DNA of 64,000 nt from Geosiphon pyriformis (GCA_016748015.1 JAAOMT010000518.1:407388-471387); one strand, 5' to 3'. Shown: positions 35,601 to 48,135, counted from the first letter of the stretch. The notes: a model not told the origin generated them from the letters alone. Numbers and translations are program-made.

Positions 35601-36179
35601 TTAAGAAACCAATATCAAAACCCCAATCACAGATTTCAAGCTCTAAATTAAAACCCAAATCTGAATTAATACTTACCTTATTATACCCAAATGATGCAAC
35701 AACCAATTTATTAACCACCCGTATATCAAACTTCAATTTATCAGTCAACAACACCTGTTATCTATTAACTACAGTTCCAATTCATCTATTAATCACAGCC
35801 CCAAGTAATCTATCAATCTCAACAAATTCAAACACCACCACAAAACTTACCTTAAAACAAAACCCAAAGACCGAGAATAACACAACAAAGCTGAAGATTA
35901 TCAATAGTAGTTCATCAACTAATCCTCAGTTCCTCAAACCAGTCATCAGGATCTCGACAACAAAATTTGAATACTGGGTACACCCAAAACCTGAATGCCT
36001 AACACTATTTAAGTCTTCTGGTTACCCCAGAAGACGTCTTATCCAACAACCAAAAACCCAACCAAAACAAATTACCTACCAACAACATACCTCCAGCTAC
36101 CATAACTAATGACAAATCACTAACAGCAATTTTTCTATTTGAATTCAAGGAACTGTTACAAATACCATTGTTCAGTGGA

Positions 36180-36520
36180 ACCACATTTGAAGAAAAACCC
36201 ATCATTGCCATGTATACTGATGCTAAAGTCAATGGTTAGGCCATAAAACTGATCCTAGATAGTGGTTTAGCCAGCAGCATTATTACTAAGCAATTTATAG
36301 ATCAATTAGGTTGCTAAGTTGACTGTGCTGCCAGTGCAAGAATTATTACTACTAATAGCACCACAAAAACACCTATTGGTAAGATTGATGAGTTTCTATT
36401 CGAAATCAATGGTCTTGTTATGCCCATTAAAGTTTTAATAATAGAAGCCACCCAATATCAAGCTTTAGTTGGTAATGACTGGCTGTCCAAGACCAATGTT
36501 ATACTCGACTAGACCACCCA
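36180..36520 (+). pseudogene. Gypsy 1 aspartic protease
   Basis: The retropepsin-type core LILDSGLASSIIT sits near 36249-36287; the family motif is L-D-[ST]-G followed by hydrophobics. A stop (TAG) lies four residues before it where Gln is likely. The second hydrophobic-hydrophobic-Gly motif would fall near 36465 (ALVGNDWL). The fold would normally cut the Gag-Pol polyprotein. Confidence 0.75.
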
Positions 36521-36924
36521 GGAACTACAACTCAGCCAAAATAGTCAATACACATGGGTTCCAGTCACATGTGAACACTTTAAAACTTCCTCAAGAAATC
36601 AATCATTGATCAAACTAAAGGAAGAAAAGAAGAAATCTACCTGGAAAGCATACCAAGTCTCTTGGGCTGATGAAGACCACAACAAGTTATTACTGATACT
36701 CCCATGGAATGATAATGGAAAAGAAAAAAAAAAGAATCTACCTGGAATTCTAACCAAGTCTGAAGAACTGACAATAACCAGGAAGAGCTAATAAATTGGG
36801 AGTGGGAAAAAAATACAAAAGAAAAAAGAAAAGGAAAAGAAAAAAAACCAATATCAACCACCACTGCTACTTATACTCTATACCCATATATTCTACCACA
36901 ACTATCTAACTATCACCATCCAAA

Positions 36925-37440
36925 ACTAATATGTGTTAATTGTGGCAAGAAATTGTTGTCAATGGGCACATGTTGTGGTGATAACAAGAAATACCAGACA
37001 GCAACTAAGTTTTATTGCCGTCCATGCCTCATTAAATGCTTTAAAAGACCAAAATGAGTTGGAAAATGGAATAATAAGCCATGCTTGGCTTGTGGAAAAA
37101 CTTTCCTTGACAAAAAAATGTGGAATAACATTTTTAGGAGAGGAAGAATGTGCAACAAATTATGTCAGTACACAATTCTTATAAGTGACTGAATAAGAAA
37201 GGGAACACCCATAGACACAGCTTGGAGACAAGCAGTCAAATGTCTAGACGGCTGTTTACACAATGACAATAAAATCTGGCGAATGGCCTTTGCCAAAATC
37301 AAAGGAGCATCACTAAAAGAAATAAAAATAATTAAAAATAATCTATCTGAATCTATAAAACTTGACTGGAACCCAGAACCAGTCATAAATCTTTTGGATC
37401 CAGAACAATTCCATAAACATTACCAGAAATTAGCATCCAC
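36925..37440 (+). pseudogene. Gypsy 1 Cys-rich region between protease and dUTPase
   Basis: In one frame there is a run of zinc-site-like pairs: CVNCGK, CCGD, YCRPC with KC, then PCLACGKTF and a further MCNKLC. Only one stop (TGA, near 37057) interrupts it. The rest, to about 37440, is a charged helical stretch ending KEQEQ. It resembles multi-finger modules rather than any standard gypsy domain. Its role is unknown; nucleic-acid binding is the obvious guess. Confidence 0.6.
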
Positions 37441-37462
37441 TAAGAAGGAACAAGAGCAATAG

Positions 37463-37786
37463 TTGGAAGAAATAAACATGAGACTATGTGACCATTGTTT
37501 GATTTCATGTAACTTTCAGTACTATAATGAGTGTGATCTCATTTACAATCTACCACCATGCATAATCTACACGATTCTAGAAAAGGAAAAACCAATCAAC
37601 AACTGCACATTAGAATTGGAATCAATTTTCAATTATGATTCAAACTTTGACAATGACAATGACAAAAATAACAGTTCCAGCTCCATTCAAAATGGCAATG
37701 AAAATTATGACAATTCAAACTCTGATTCAAACCCCAAACAATACATTGCGCTTTCCAACCTCTCCAAGAAGCAGGAACTGAAATAA
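37463..37786 (+). pseudogene. Gypsy 1 acidic linker before the dUTPase
   Basis: A 107-codon open stretch begins with another Cys/His group (RLCDHCLISCNFQYYNECD) and continues into an Asp/Asn/Ser-rich, probably unfolded linker. It continues the frame of the Cys-rich region, so a single large polyprotein is likely. Confidence 0.5.
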
Positions 37787-37834
37787 TTCAACGACAATGA
37801 TGAAGGTATCATGTCAGAATACATGCATAATATT

Positions 37835-38668
37835 AATACAGAGTTTGATCTAAGATACTTAGGGAAAGACACCATCAAACTGGAACTCCATTCACACACT
37901 TGTATTGATCTCAAAATAGCACTAGAAATCTTAGCAACAATCATGGTTTAACTAGTATTTAAGAGTAGTTTAGCAAAAAGAGGAATCAACATCAAAGAAG
38001 GAATAGTTGATACAGAGTATATAGAAAATATCATTGCAATGCTACAAAATGACTCAGAAAAGGCCTATGTCATAGAGCCAAATGAAAAGATAGCACAGGC
38101 AATATTTCTACCTCTAGTGAAAATAGCTCAGTTAGTATCAGTAGGAAACAGAAAAAAATTAAAGATCACAGCTAAAGGGATACAGGAATTCGGATCAACA
38201 GGTAGAATAGATATACCAGTTAATATGACAGAGGAAAAAGTTATTGACAAGAGAGAAATTATCTCTATCCATCAATCAATTTCCATTCCATTATATGACC
38301 AGTATATAATAATTATAGAGAGAAAAGTAAGGGATCAAGTTCAGATTTTTGAGATAGAAGCAACATTTTGTAAATCAGGAAAGATGAGATTAGTTAATCT
38401 ACACATATCAGTCAAGAACCACAACTACATCAAAATTCCCATTTACAACAACACAGAAAATGTCTTTAAGATACCAGAAAGAACCACCATTGGATACTTA
38501 ACTACTAAAATTAAAGATCAACTGCCAAACACCATTCCAGACTTTTCACAACTTTGCAAATATGTGGATATTATATCACAAACAATATATGAACAAAATA
38601 ACTGTTATTTGCTCCAATCAGAACAATTGGAACAGATGAACTTGGGAAATCTAGATCCACTACAATGA
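37835..38668 (+). pseudogene. Gypsy 1 dUTPase domain
   Basis: All five trimeric dUTPase motifs can be read in order. Motif 1 is TEFDLRY at about 37838-37858 (family AGxDL, its Gly changed to Glu). Motif 2 is KSSLAKRGI near 37965-37991. Motif 3 is GIVDTEY near 38004-38024, with its catalytic Asp and Tyr kept. Motif 4 is EKIAQ, followed by AIFLPL, near 38085-38115. Motif 5 is KGIQEFGSTGR near 38175-38210. The enzyme would hydrolyse dUTP to dUMP and limit uracil in element cDNA. Frame 38039-38668 is open; a TAA upstream at a Gln position breaks it from motif 1. The following roughly 150 residues have no known domain and lead to the RT. Confidence 0.82.
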
Positions 38669-38734
38669 ATGCAATTCAAGATGCTACTCAACAATTTCAA
38701 TAACATTTTTGCCAGTGAAAACAAATTTGGCAGA

Positions 38735-39576
38735 ACTGACATCATCTAATATCAAATTAAAACTGGAGATGCAATGCCAATTAAACAGAGAGCATACAGA
38801 GTACTACCCATAAGCCATGAGATTATTTGTTAAGAAATCAATTGGATGTTTGACAATGAGCTAATTCAGCCATCAATAAGTTTATGGTCATCACTAATGG
38901 TACTAATCTGTAAGAAGAATGGGAAAATCTGCTTTTATGTGAATTACTGAAAACTAAATAGAGTAACCAAAGAAGATAGGTATCCGACTCCAAAGATTCA
39001 AGAGTTGTTTGATGCTTTTGGAGGAAAGAAATAGTTTTTAACTTTGGACTTAGACAGTGGTTACTGACAGGTAGCCATGAAACTGAAAGATAAAAAGAAA
39101 ACAGCTTTTACAACACAAGAAGAAAATTTTGAATTCGAGATTATGCCATTCAGCTTAATGAATGCTCCAGCTATCTTTCAGTGGCTAATAAAAATTGTCT
39201 ATATGAGACTACTATAGAAATCAGTAGTTATATACTTGGATAACACCAATTTGTTCTCAAAAACATTTGATGATCATCTGCATCATCTCCAACAAGTATT
39301 TGAAAGACTCAGACAGGCAGAATTGAAATTAAATGCCAACAAGTGTTTTTTGAAAAAACAGAACTCAAGTTTTTGGGATATGTTGTAAGCAAAGCTAGTA
39401 TTAAAACGGATCCAGATAAGATTGCAATAGTAAAAAACTTTTTAGTACCAACCAACTTGACAGAACTAAGAGCATTCTTGGGATTTGCTAGATATTATTG
39501 GCATTTTATCAAGGACTTTTCTAAACTGGCTCAGCCACTTCATCATTTACAAACTAAGAATGTAAAATATGAATGA
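38735..39576 (+). pseudogene. Gypsy 1 reverse transcriptase
   Basis: The typical order is present: an HQIKTGDAMPIKQRAYR-like start, then ICKKNGKICFYVNY, the TLDLDSGY palm string (first catalytic Asp) near 39040-39060, MPFSLMNAPAIFQ, and the second palm motif. That motif reads YLDN (Asn codon 39242-39244) where YLDD is required, so the enzyme would be inactive. Several TAG/TAA/TGA stops interrupt it. The connection domain ending LQTKNVKYE is open at 39343-39576. Confidence 0.85.
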
Positions 39577-39960
39577 ACAGAAACTCAACAAAAAGCATTC
39601 AACATACTGAGAAGAAAGCTTATTCAAGCTTCAGTATTGATATATTCAGATCACAGCAAACCATTCATTATCATTACTGATGCATCAGGCCAAGCATTGG
39701 GAGCAGTATTATTACAAAAAGAACCAGATGCAAGAGAACATCCAGTAACTTATGCCAGTAGAAGCTTAAGTCCAGCTGAAAAAAACTATGGAACTCCAAT
39801 ATTGGAACACTTAGTTATCTATTGGGCTGTTATCAAATAGAAAGAATACTTGAGTCAAAAGTTTGATGTGTACATTAATCACAAAGAATTGACTTCAATC
39901 CAGAAACAAAAATTTGGAGATGATTGCCATATCAGATGAAAAATAGAACTTTCATCATTT
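39577..39960 (+). pseudogene. Gypsy 1 RNase H
   Basis: The string FIIITDASGQALGAVLLQ carries the first catalytic Asp, followed by HPVTYASRSLSPAEKNY and LE, the usual RNase H-like order in gypsy elements. The open part is 39637-39840 and ends at a TAG in place of Lys/Gln-type sequence (VIK then stop, then KEYL). It would degrade the RNA of the RNA-DNA hybrid. Confidence 0.8.
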
Positions 39961-40229
39961 AATTATACAATACATATAAAAAAGGAAAAAAAAATGGAAA
40001 TGCCAACAGATTGTCATAAATAAGACAAATCTAAAAACATTTCAACCCAAAAATATAACAAAAGATAAATATACAAAAATATCAACAACTCCAATATTAT
40101 ATAAATATCCAATTGTTCAAGAAAAAATTATCTTAAAAGGAACAAAGAAACATAAAACAACAATCAAAATATTTTATCAACCATCAAAATATACTTTACC
40201 AGAAGAACAAAAAAAATCTAGATCTACCA

Positions 40230-41340
40230 ACCAGAGTAATCACAGAACCAGAAAAAGAGACAATATTATTTAACATACACTTAGAGCCAATAACAGGATA
40301 TTTTTATAAATAAGCAACCATAGAAAGAACCAGAAAAAGATACTATTGACTATCAATATATCCAGACATCATCTAATATGTTCAAAATTGTGATGTTTGT
40401 CAAAAAAGAGGTAGAACAAAACCCAGTGAACCATTAAGAACAATTAAAGTAAGACAACTATTTGATTGTATCAGAATTGACTTAGTCAGACCATTAACAA
40501 TCACCAGCAGAGGCAACAGATATATTGCAGTAACTATGAATTATCTCACAAAATAGCCAGAAGCAAAAGCCATTTAAAGAGCAAATGCAGAATCTATTGC
40601 TGAATTCATTCATCAAGAGTTGATTTGTTAACACAAATGTCCAAAAAAACTATTATCAGATCAAAGAACTCATTTTGTAAATAGAACATTAGAAGAATTA
40701 AGCCAAAAATTTGGGATAAAAAGACCATTATCATCACCATATCATTCATAAACAAATGGACTAGTTGAAAAGTTTAACAGAATATTGTGTGAAGCCATTG
40801 CCAAAATCAGCCAAAAAAATCAAGATGAATGGAATTTGTTTATACCATTAGTATTATTTGCTTATCAGACAATGAAACAAAATAATACACAAACAACATT
40901 ATTTGAATTAGTATATAGTAAAACAGCAATACTACCAGTAGAGATAGAAATATGAACATATCCAACAGAACCAATAACAGAAGAGAATTTCCAAAAAACA
41001 TTGTTGAAAAGAACATATAACTTAATGGAAACACCAGAAAACAAAAGGTAAAGAGCAGCTGATAACATTCAAAAGTTACAAGAAAAACAAAAAAAAAGAC
41101 ACAATAACCAACTACCAAAGAAACCAGTTGAATTCAAGATTGGAGACAAAGTACTTCTATATTATACTAAAGTGAAAAAACAATAGAGTGAAAAATTTGA
41201 TCCCAAATGGAACAAACCATTTCACATAGAAGAAATTCTTAGAAATAGAGCTTATAAATTAAGATTAAACAACAAAATCTTAACCAAAACAGCACATGGT
41301 GATCGACTGAAACAATATCATTATATAATATCATCATCTA
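40230..41340 (+). pseudogene. Gypsy 1 integrase
   Basis: The zinc-binding end is visible as CDVCQKRG near 40395. The core has FDCIRIDLVRP (first catalytic Asp), then LLSDQRTHFVN (second Asp), then TNGLVEKFN (Glu). The C-terminal part FKIGDKVLLYYTK followed by a KF.PKWNKPFHI strand pattern is the GPY/F-like DNA-binding module. Five or more stops interrupt the reading, mostly TAG or TAA where Gln is expected. Confidence 0.8.
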
Positions 41341-41439
41341 TCAGTAATATTCCACAATTAGAAGTACAGAGAATATTAATTAAACCAGATGAGATTTCAT
41401 GAGATCTAGAACCAATTATAATTATTAAACCAAACACAT

Positions 41440-42125
41440 AAAATCAAACAACCAAGGAGTATATAAAAGACATGGTATATGTGACAAAAAACAACAGAAA
41501 ATGGAGATTACTAACAGTATTCACTCACTAGCACAACAATTCTTTTAATTAATTCAACAACAAAAGATAGAAATTACAATTAACCAATAAACTATTAGAT
41601 ACACAAACATCAAAAAGAGAACATGAGACAAAACACAGAGAAAAACAGAAAACACTGTTGACAAAATAATCACAAAAGTAAAACTGGTAATAGAAACACA
41701 ACCAAAAGTAACCTAATATTAAGAGTTAACTATAAAAACTTGGGATTGGTGGATACAACAATTTCCAAGAAACTTTTGTTACTTCTATTTGGGACAACAC
41801 TTGAACATCCAGAACTTATATATAGATAAAACAAAATGATTATTTGACACAACAATATTGCAACAACTAAAACAATTTGTGGGAAAAAACAATTTGATTA
41901 CACAGACAAAAGCCATTTATCAGCTATATACTGGATTTCAAGATTGACCAGAAATCTTAATCAATTCAGAAATGGACTCTATTACCATTAACTAAATGGG
42001 AAAAATAACAAATACACAATTTAAAGACTTACAGAACAAGATATTACAAGTAATTCTTGAAAAAAAAGTTCAAAAAATACTCAAAGACAGAAAATTAAAA
42101 TTAGGAGATTTTGACAGAGTTCAAT
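41440..42125 (+). pseudogene. Gypsy 1 extra coding region after integrase
   Basis: Downstream of integrase a protein-like frame continues, with Trp-rich TWDWWIQQFPRNFCYFYLG near 41740 and further helical sequence to KLKLGDFDRV near 42120. Stops sit where Trp or Gln are likely. It shows no envelope-type signal peptide or membrane helix. It could be the tail of the polyprotein or a separate third ORF. Confidence 0.45.
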
Positions 42126-42144
42126 ATTAAAAAGAAGAGAATAA
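42126..42144 (+). promoter_or_regulatory. Polypurine tract of gypsy 1
   Basis: ATTAAAAAGAAGAGAA, almost all purine, sits directly before the 3' LTR, as needed to prime plus-strand DNA. Confidence 0.65.
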
Positions 42145-43011
42145 TATTACTCATAGAATATAAGAAGTATATTAGCATATAAATTAGCCAATCAGAAGTA
42201 ACTGTAGTAAATGTGAAATTTCAGAATTCCTCTCAGAAAAATTGCAGAATTCCAGAAATTTCAGGATTCTCGTATAAGGAATTGCAGGATTCCAGAATTC
42301 CAGAATTTTTCTTAAAGAAATTGCAAGATTTTAGAAATTCCAGGATTTCTGGTGTGAAAATTTGAGAAATTGAGAAATTTTAATTATGTATATATAGCAG
42401 TAGTATTAGAAATAGAAAAGACAGACTTTGCAGTTTAGATTTAATCTAAGTGATCTTCTAACTTACAAATATCAATAAATAATTATTTTTTATCTCAAAT
42501 TCACTCTCCACTATCAACATGAAGTGTTGATAATAATTGATACTTAACCATACTGAAACAATAGCTCTTGATTATGGCTATTGACAGGATACTAATTTGC
42601 AATTGCTTTTACTTATTTCTTTATTTTCTTTTATTTTTCTTTTATTTCTTTTGCTATTTTTTTTGTTGTACTAATTAATTAAAGATTAAAAGCACTGAGA
42701 TAAAGACATCATAAGAACTGGTAAAAGACCTGTAAAACAAGGGTAAAATACTCATAAATTTAAGGATAGCTTACCAGGAGGATTACCAACCACCACGCTA
42801 AAAAAAAAATTTGACAGAATTGCAATTCTGGGAGGCTACTGAAAACAATTATTAATTCTCTGTCCATTATACAAAAAACTTCACAAAAAACCTTCAGATA
42901 ACAATACCTTTGGATCCATAACACTGCTAACAACCAATATCAAGTAAGACATTGAGCACCAAGTTATGGGTTTGTTATTTGATTTAAGACCCCAAATAAT
43001 CATCTGTAACA
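42145..43011 (+). repeat. 3' LTR of gypsy 1 (family 1)
   Basis: Partner of 32957-33823, with the TATA-like TATATATAG at 42389-42397 and the terminal CATCTGTAACA. Many C/T and G/A differences from the 5' LTR point to decay after insertion. Confidence 0.85.
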
Positions 43012-46000
43012 ACATCTTATACAACACATTAAAAAAACTATTAAATACTTACAAACACTTGAACAAAAAACAAATATTAAATTACCACTTTTAATCACAC
43101 TATTTTTAATTTTATTTGTTCAATTATAAATATCCAATTTTTCAATTATTTGGTTTTTAAAACCAGAAAACTTTACTTTATCTAAAAGTCTTATTTAGCA
43201 ACAAAACCAATATTAATCAGTACTAATTTTATTGATTACTTATCAAAAAACCAAAGTAATTATTCTGAAAATTTAGGTAACAAAAAAAATGTTTCTGAAT
43301 TTACTAAAAAAAAACTGCTAAAAAAAAAAAAAAAAATAACAACTGTTTACATTGCAAAAATTTCAGAATTTACAGAAAAAAATACTAATACTAGTCTTTA
43401 AAAATGACTTAACAAAGTTTTAAAAACAGAAGATGTTAATAGATAAAACACAACAAGAAAGTTGAAAGCAATTTTTTATTTTTTTCAGAAAACAACAGAA
43501 AAATAGTTTGAAAACTTAAATAAACTTTTTGAAAACTAATAAGCATTTAAAAATGTTCTTTTAAAACAGTTTATTGACAACAATATCTTTATCATTCTCT
43601 AAAATTGGTTTAAAACATTAAACAAAAATTTTCTAAATCTGTTATAATTTATTTTAACAAATTTGTCAGTTAAAAACCAATGATTATTATTCTAATACTT
43701 AAATTTTAAACCAATTTATTACTAGACTCAAAAACAAATTAATAAAAAAGGTTTGCTTATATGTCTCTAAATATTTAGTTATAGTTATTCAATATTCAAA
43801 AGTCTATAAAATAGTTATAAAAAAACCAATTATATCAAACTTATCAATTTAACTATTGAAAAAACCAGCTTAGCAGCTAAAAAAAATTAACTAACTAATC
43901 AAAAAAGCCAAAAACTATTTTATTAATTAACAACAATAGCAATAAAAGTATTAGCCACCTCAATAACACAACTAAAACAATAATTTACCATTATTTAATA
44001 ACTAACTTCAAAGCTGTTATTATTATAGAATTTTAAGATACTAGAAACAAGATTGCAAGAAGTTACAACAAGATTAACAACAAAAAAATAATTAATATTA
44101 TTTCCAAAATTAGCAATCTTATTACCAACTTCTATCATTAGCTTATTATTTATTAAAATCTTAATATTAAAACAATTATTACCAATTTGTTTTACAACTA
44201 ATATAACAATATTAGCAATTTTTACAGATTCAATAATATTAATTACTATTTATTTAATAATACTAAGTACTTACTAAAAAATTGGTTTAACAAACCCAAT
44301 TTTTATCTCAAAACTAATTTTTAATAAACAACAACAGAACAAATTTCAATAATTAATTAGTTTTCCAAAGCAATTTACAACAGAAATTTACACACTACTA
44401 TATTTAACTTAGTTACTTAACAATACCAAAAAAATCGGATTTTTAACAAACTGTACTTTTTAAAAGTAAAGTTACAGCAATAAAACAAAACTTTTTCAAC
44501 AATAATTATACTATTTTATAATTTAAAATTGCTAAAAATACTAATCTTTTAAATATTTTTCTATTTGAATTCAAAGCAAACAAATTACCATTTTTGTTTA
44601 GCAATACAATTATTATAAAACAAAAACAATTACTGTTATATATACTAAAACAAATATTAAAGGAAAACCAATTTAATTAATCTTAAACAATAAATTTGCT
44701 GAAAACATTATTACTTATTAATTAATATAACAGCTTAAGTAAATATTAATAAACCTGCTTAAATAATTATTGTTATAACAAATAGTATAAAAAAAATTCT
44801 ATTTGGAAAAATTAACAACTTTTTTTTTATAATTAATAGAATTATTATTCCAATTAAAGTTTTAGTCATAGATATATCTCAATATTAAGCTTTTGTCAGC
44901 AATAATTGACTTTTTAAAGCCAATACAAATTTAGATTGAGAAATCCAAAAATTAAAAATCTCATATTAAAAACAATATACTAGAATATTTGCTATTTATA
45001 ATATTTTTAACAAATAATTTAAAAAAGTCTTAGTGTTTGAATTTGAAAAAAAAGCTAATTACCAAAACTTAGATAATTCTTAAATTAATATTTAATTGGG
45101 CTGAAAAAACAGATTAATTATTTAAAATATCTATATCACAATCAAAAATATTATGGGCTAAAAAAACTAGTTAATAATCTATTTTTGCAATTAAACTAGT
45201 TAACAGTTAATATGGCTTATATTTAAAACCAAAACCAAAAAAACAATCACCTTATATTTCACTTATTGCAACAAAAAGCTTTTATTTATAAAAGTTTACA
45301 TATTATCAGAAAAAAAATATAAAACTTGTATCTGTTATTACTATAAAATCTGTTACTAAATACAATTTGACAGCCCAAAACAAAACAGAAAATAGAATAA
45401 CAGATTCTGTTTTACATGTAAAAACTATCAAAAAAATACAACTAAATTAATATTACAATAAGAAGAAAAATTTGCAATTAAACTTGTTAATATGTTTTAT
45501 TAATCTTAAAAAAAGTAAAAAAAAAACTTTTTTTAATACAATATATATTAGTATTTTTAACAAACTCTATTATAATTTACATAATGCTAAAATAATTTAT
45601 AATCTTGTTATAGTTTTAAACAATAAAGCTACTTAGGAAGATGTTTGTCAAATAAAAGAAGCAAAATACATTAAATATATAATAAAATTAGCTAAATTTG
45701 ATTATAAAAATAAAATAAAACTTTATTATCTAATTTTTAGCTATGCATATTTTTTAAAAAAAACTCAAATTTAACAATTAAAACAAATAATCATTTAATT
45801 ATATGAAGAATATATTATGTTTTATAATAACTAATAGTGTTTAAAATACTATTTTTTTAGTATACTATTACTATTAAAAATAATAAATACAAAATCGAAT
45901 TTGAAGAACCTAAAGAAAAAAAAATTGTTAATAACACCTATCTATTTACTCAAAAATTAACCAGTATTATAACTAAAATACTTTAATAACAATGATTAAG

Positions 46001-46059
46001 AGATTAAACCAAAAAAAACTTATAATATTAATATAAAATATAACTCTACAATATTCACA

Positions 46060-46320
46060 AAAAATACTCTGGTTCTCCAACCAAAGTTTTTAACAAAAAT
46101 TAATTTTAAAATTGCTTTTAAAATTTTATTAGGAGCAATAGTTCAGATTATTATTGGCAAATAAAAAAATTAACATTAAAAAAAGAGTTATAGATATAAG
46201 ATATACAAAAAACATTACTGTTATATTACAAAATAAAATTAAAAAATCTTTTAAAATAGAATATGATAAAAATTGTTCAAGTTATTTATCTACTTTTAAT
46301 TAATATTTCAGATTTACAAT
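46060..46320 (+). pseudogene. Gypsy 2 dUTPase remnant
   Basis: Across frame breaks the decayed reading follows gypsy 1: GAIVQI (versus TIMVQL), then a motif-2-like lysine-rich stretch, then VIDIRYTKNI for motif 3 with the catalytic Asp and Tyr still present, followed by VILQNKIKKSFKIEYDKN where gypsy 1 has AMLQNDSEKAYVIEPNEK. Motif 5 is not readable. So both gypsy families in the window carried a dUTPase. Confidence 0.55.
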
Positions 46321-47548
46321 CAATTGATTAAAGAAAACAATTAGGCAAAAGCAATAAAAAAACTCAAGATTTTGGTTTAATAAGATAATTTACAGTTTCA
46401 GTTAATATTGTACTTAATATACAGAATGAATTTTACCAAATTTTGTGACTTTTCCAACCAATTATTATTTTACTCTTTGGAAAATATTACGAAATTTACA
46501 TTTGTTTAAAATCTATTATCACACAACAAATTTTTAAATCAAATAAACAAATTTATACAAAGCACAAAATTTCAATTCCAAATATTTATATTCTTAAAAG
46601 AATAAAAAAATTCAAAGTTATATTTTATAATTTTAATAACTATCTTATTATTTTATTAAATAAATTAGAAATCAGAATCATATATAACAATATTTTTCAA
46701 AAAAAACTTCTCAAATTGTTTCTAATTTTATTAAAATTGTAAAACAAACTCTTTTTTAAATTTAAGTATTATTTTTAGCACTAAAAATTATTATATCATT
46801 AAAAAAACTATCTCAACTTAATATAAGTCTACTAAAACTACAACAGTAAAGACAATTAAAACAATTTATTATTAAATATGTTAATATATTTATAAGAGAT
46901 AATAATAATTTAAAAAAAACCAATATTGTTTAATATTAAATTCATATAAAAGATGCTTTATTAAAATGTTAACAAACATACTAAGTTCTATCTACTAGCT
47001 ACTAATTTATTAGAAAAAAATATAACAAATGCTCAATAATAGTCTTATTTAGTTATCAAAAAGCTTTTAAGTTTTATTAATAGTTTTAATTAAAAAGAAA
47101 AATAGAAAAATTCGATTTTGTATTAATTATTAACAACTGAATAATATTATAATTAGAAATATATATTTTTTATCTAAAATTGACAATATGCTAAATACTT
47201 TAAGAAAAACCAAGTTCTTTTCAACTTTAGACTTGAAAAATAAATACTAACAAGTCGAAATAGATTTAAAAAACCATTTAAAAACAGTCTTTACTACTTA
47301 AAAAAAGAAACTACAAATTTAATATAATGTTTTTTAAACTTTATAATACATTAACAATATTTTAAAAACTCATAAATATTGTTTACAAAGAATTTTTATA
47401 ATAATTAATAATTGTTTATTTTAATAACACTAATATATACTCTTTAAATTTTGAAGCTTATTTGATTTACTTGTAAAAAGTTTTTTAACAATTATAAAAA
47501 GCAAAATTAAATTTAAACATTGGCAAATATTACTTTAAAAAAACAAAC

Positions 47549-47761
47549 TTGGCCTTTTTTGGCTATATTGTTAACAAAAATAGAGTTAAATCTAATCTAA
47601 AAAAAATTAATGCTATAAAAAATTTCAAAGTTCTTCAAAACATTATTAAATTAAGAAGATTTATTAAATTGGCTTTTTATTACCAAAAATTCATCAAAAA
47701 TTTTTTGGAAATTGCCAAACTATTCAACTATTTGACCAACAAAAATGTTAAATATCAATAA
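47549..47761 (+). pseudogene. Gypsy 2 RT connection fragment
   Basis: The 70-residue frame parallels gypsy 1 at 39343-39576: FFGYIVNKNRVKS (versus FLGYVVSKASIKT), then RRFIKLAFYYQKFIKNF and a final TNKNVKYQ (versus TKNVKYE). The upstream palm region is too decayed to read the active site. Confidence 0.7.
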
Positions 47762-48135
47762 ATCTTTATTTAACAAAAGACTTTTGACATATTAAAAAAA
47801 ATTAACAACAGCTCTAATTTTTGTTTATTCTAATTTCAACAAACTATTAATGCTTTATATATTACATTTGATGCTATCTTATTATAATTAAATAATAATA
47901 ACAATAAACAAGTCATTACTTATGCCAACAGAATTTTTAAACTTACAGAAACAAAATATGAATCTATTAAATTAGAAACAGCAGTTATTATCTGGACTTT
48001 TAAATATTTTTAACAATACTTATAAAAAAAAAGAATTTAATATTATTACTAACAATATTGGTCTTAAATAGCTTAACAAAAAGAGTTTAGAACTTAATGT
48101 TGTTACTTATAGAAAAAAAAACAAATATAGAAAAA

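Larger units (their letters stand above)
32957..43011 (+). mobile_element. Ty3/gypsy element 1 with both LTRs and a dUTPase domain
   Basis: An LTR pair (32957-33823 and 42145-43011, each about 867 bp) encloses about 8.3 kb. Reading order: gag, zinc knuckle, protease, Cys-rich region, dUTPase, RT, RNase H, integrase, an extra downstream coding stretch, then the polypurine tract. RT before integrase gives the Ty3/gypsy order. Stops (mostly TAG/TAA where Gln is expected, and TGA) interrupt every domain, so the copy is dead. The 5' end lies 13 bases after the Tn5 mosaic end, and the two flanks do not form a target duplication. Confidence 0.85.

Noticed and set aside
35597-36109. 170-codon Thr/Asn/Ser-rich plus-strand frame in gypsy 1
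   Set aside because: It lies between the knuckle and protease and may be a real linker, but its low complexity and position give no basis for calling a separate gene.
40840-41118. Membrane-protein-like minus-strand frame
   Set aside because: It is the antisense of the gypsy 1 integrase; its hydrophobicity follows from A-rich codons on the other strand.
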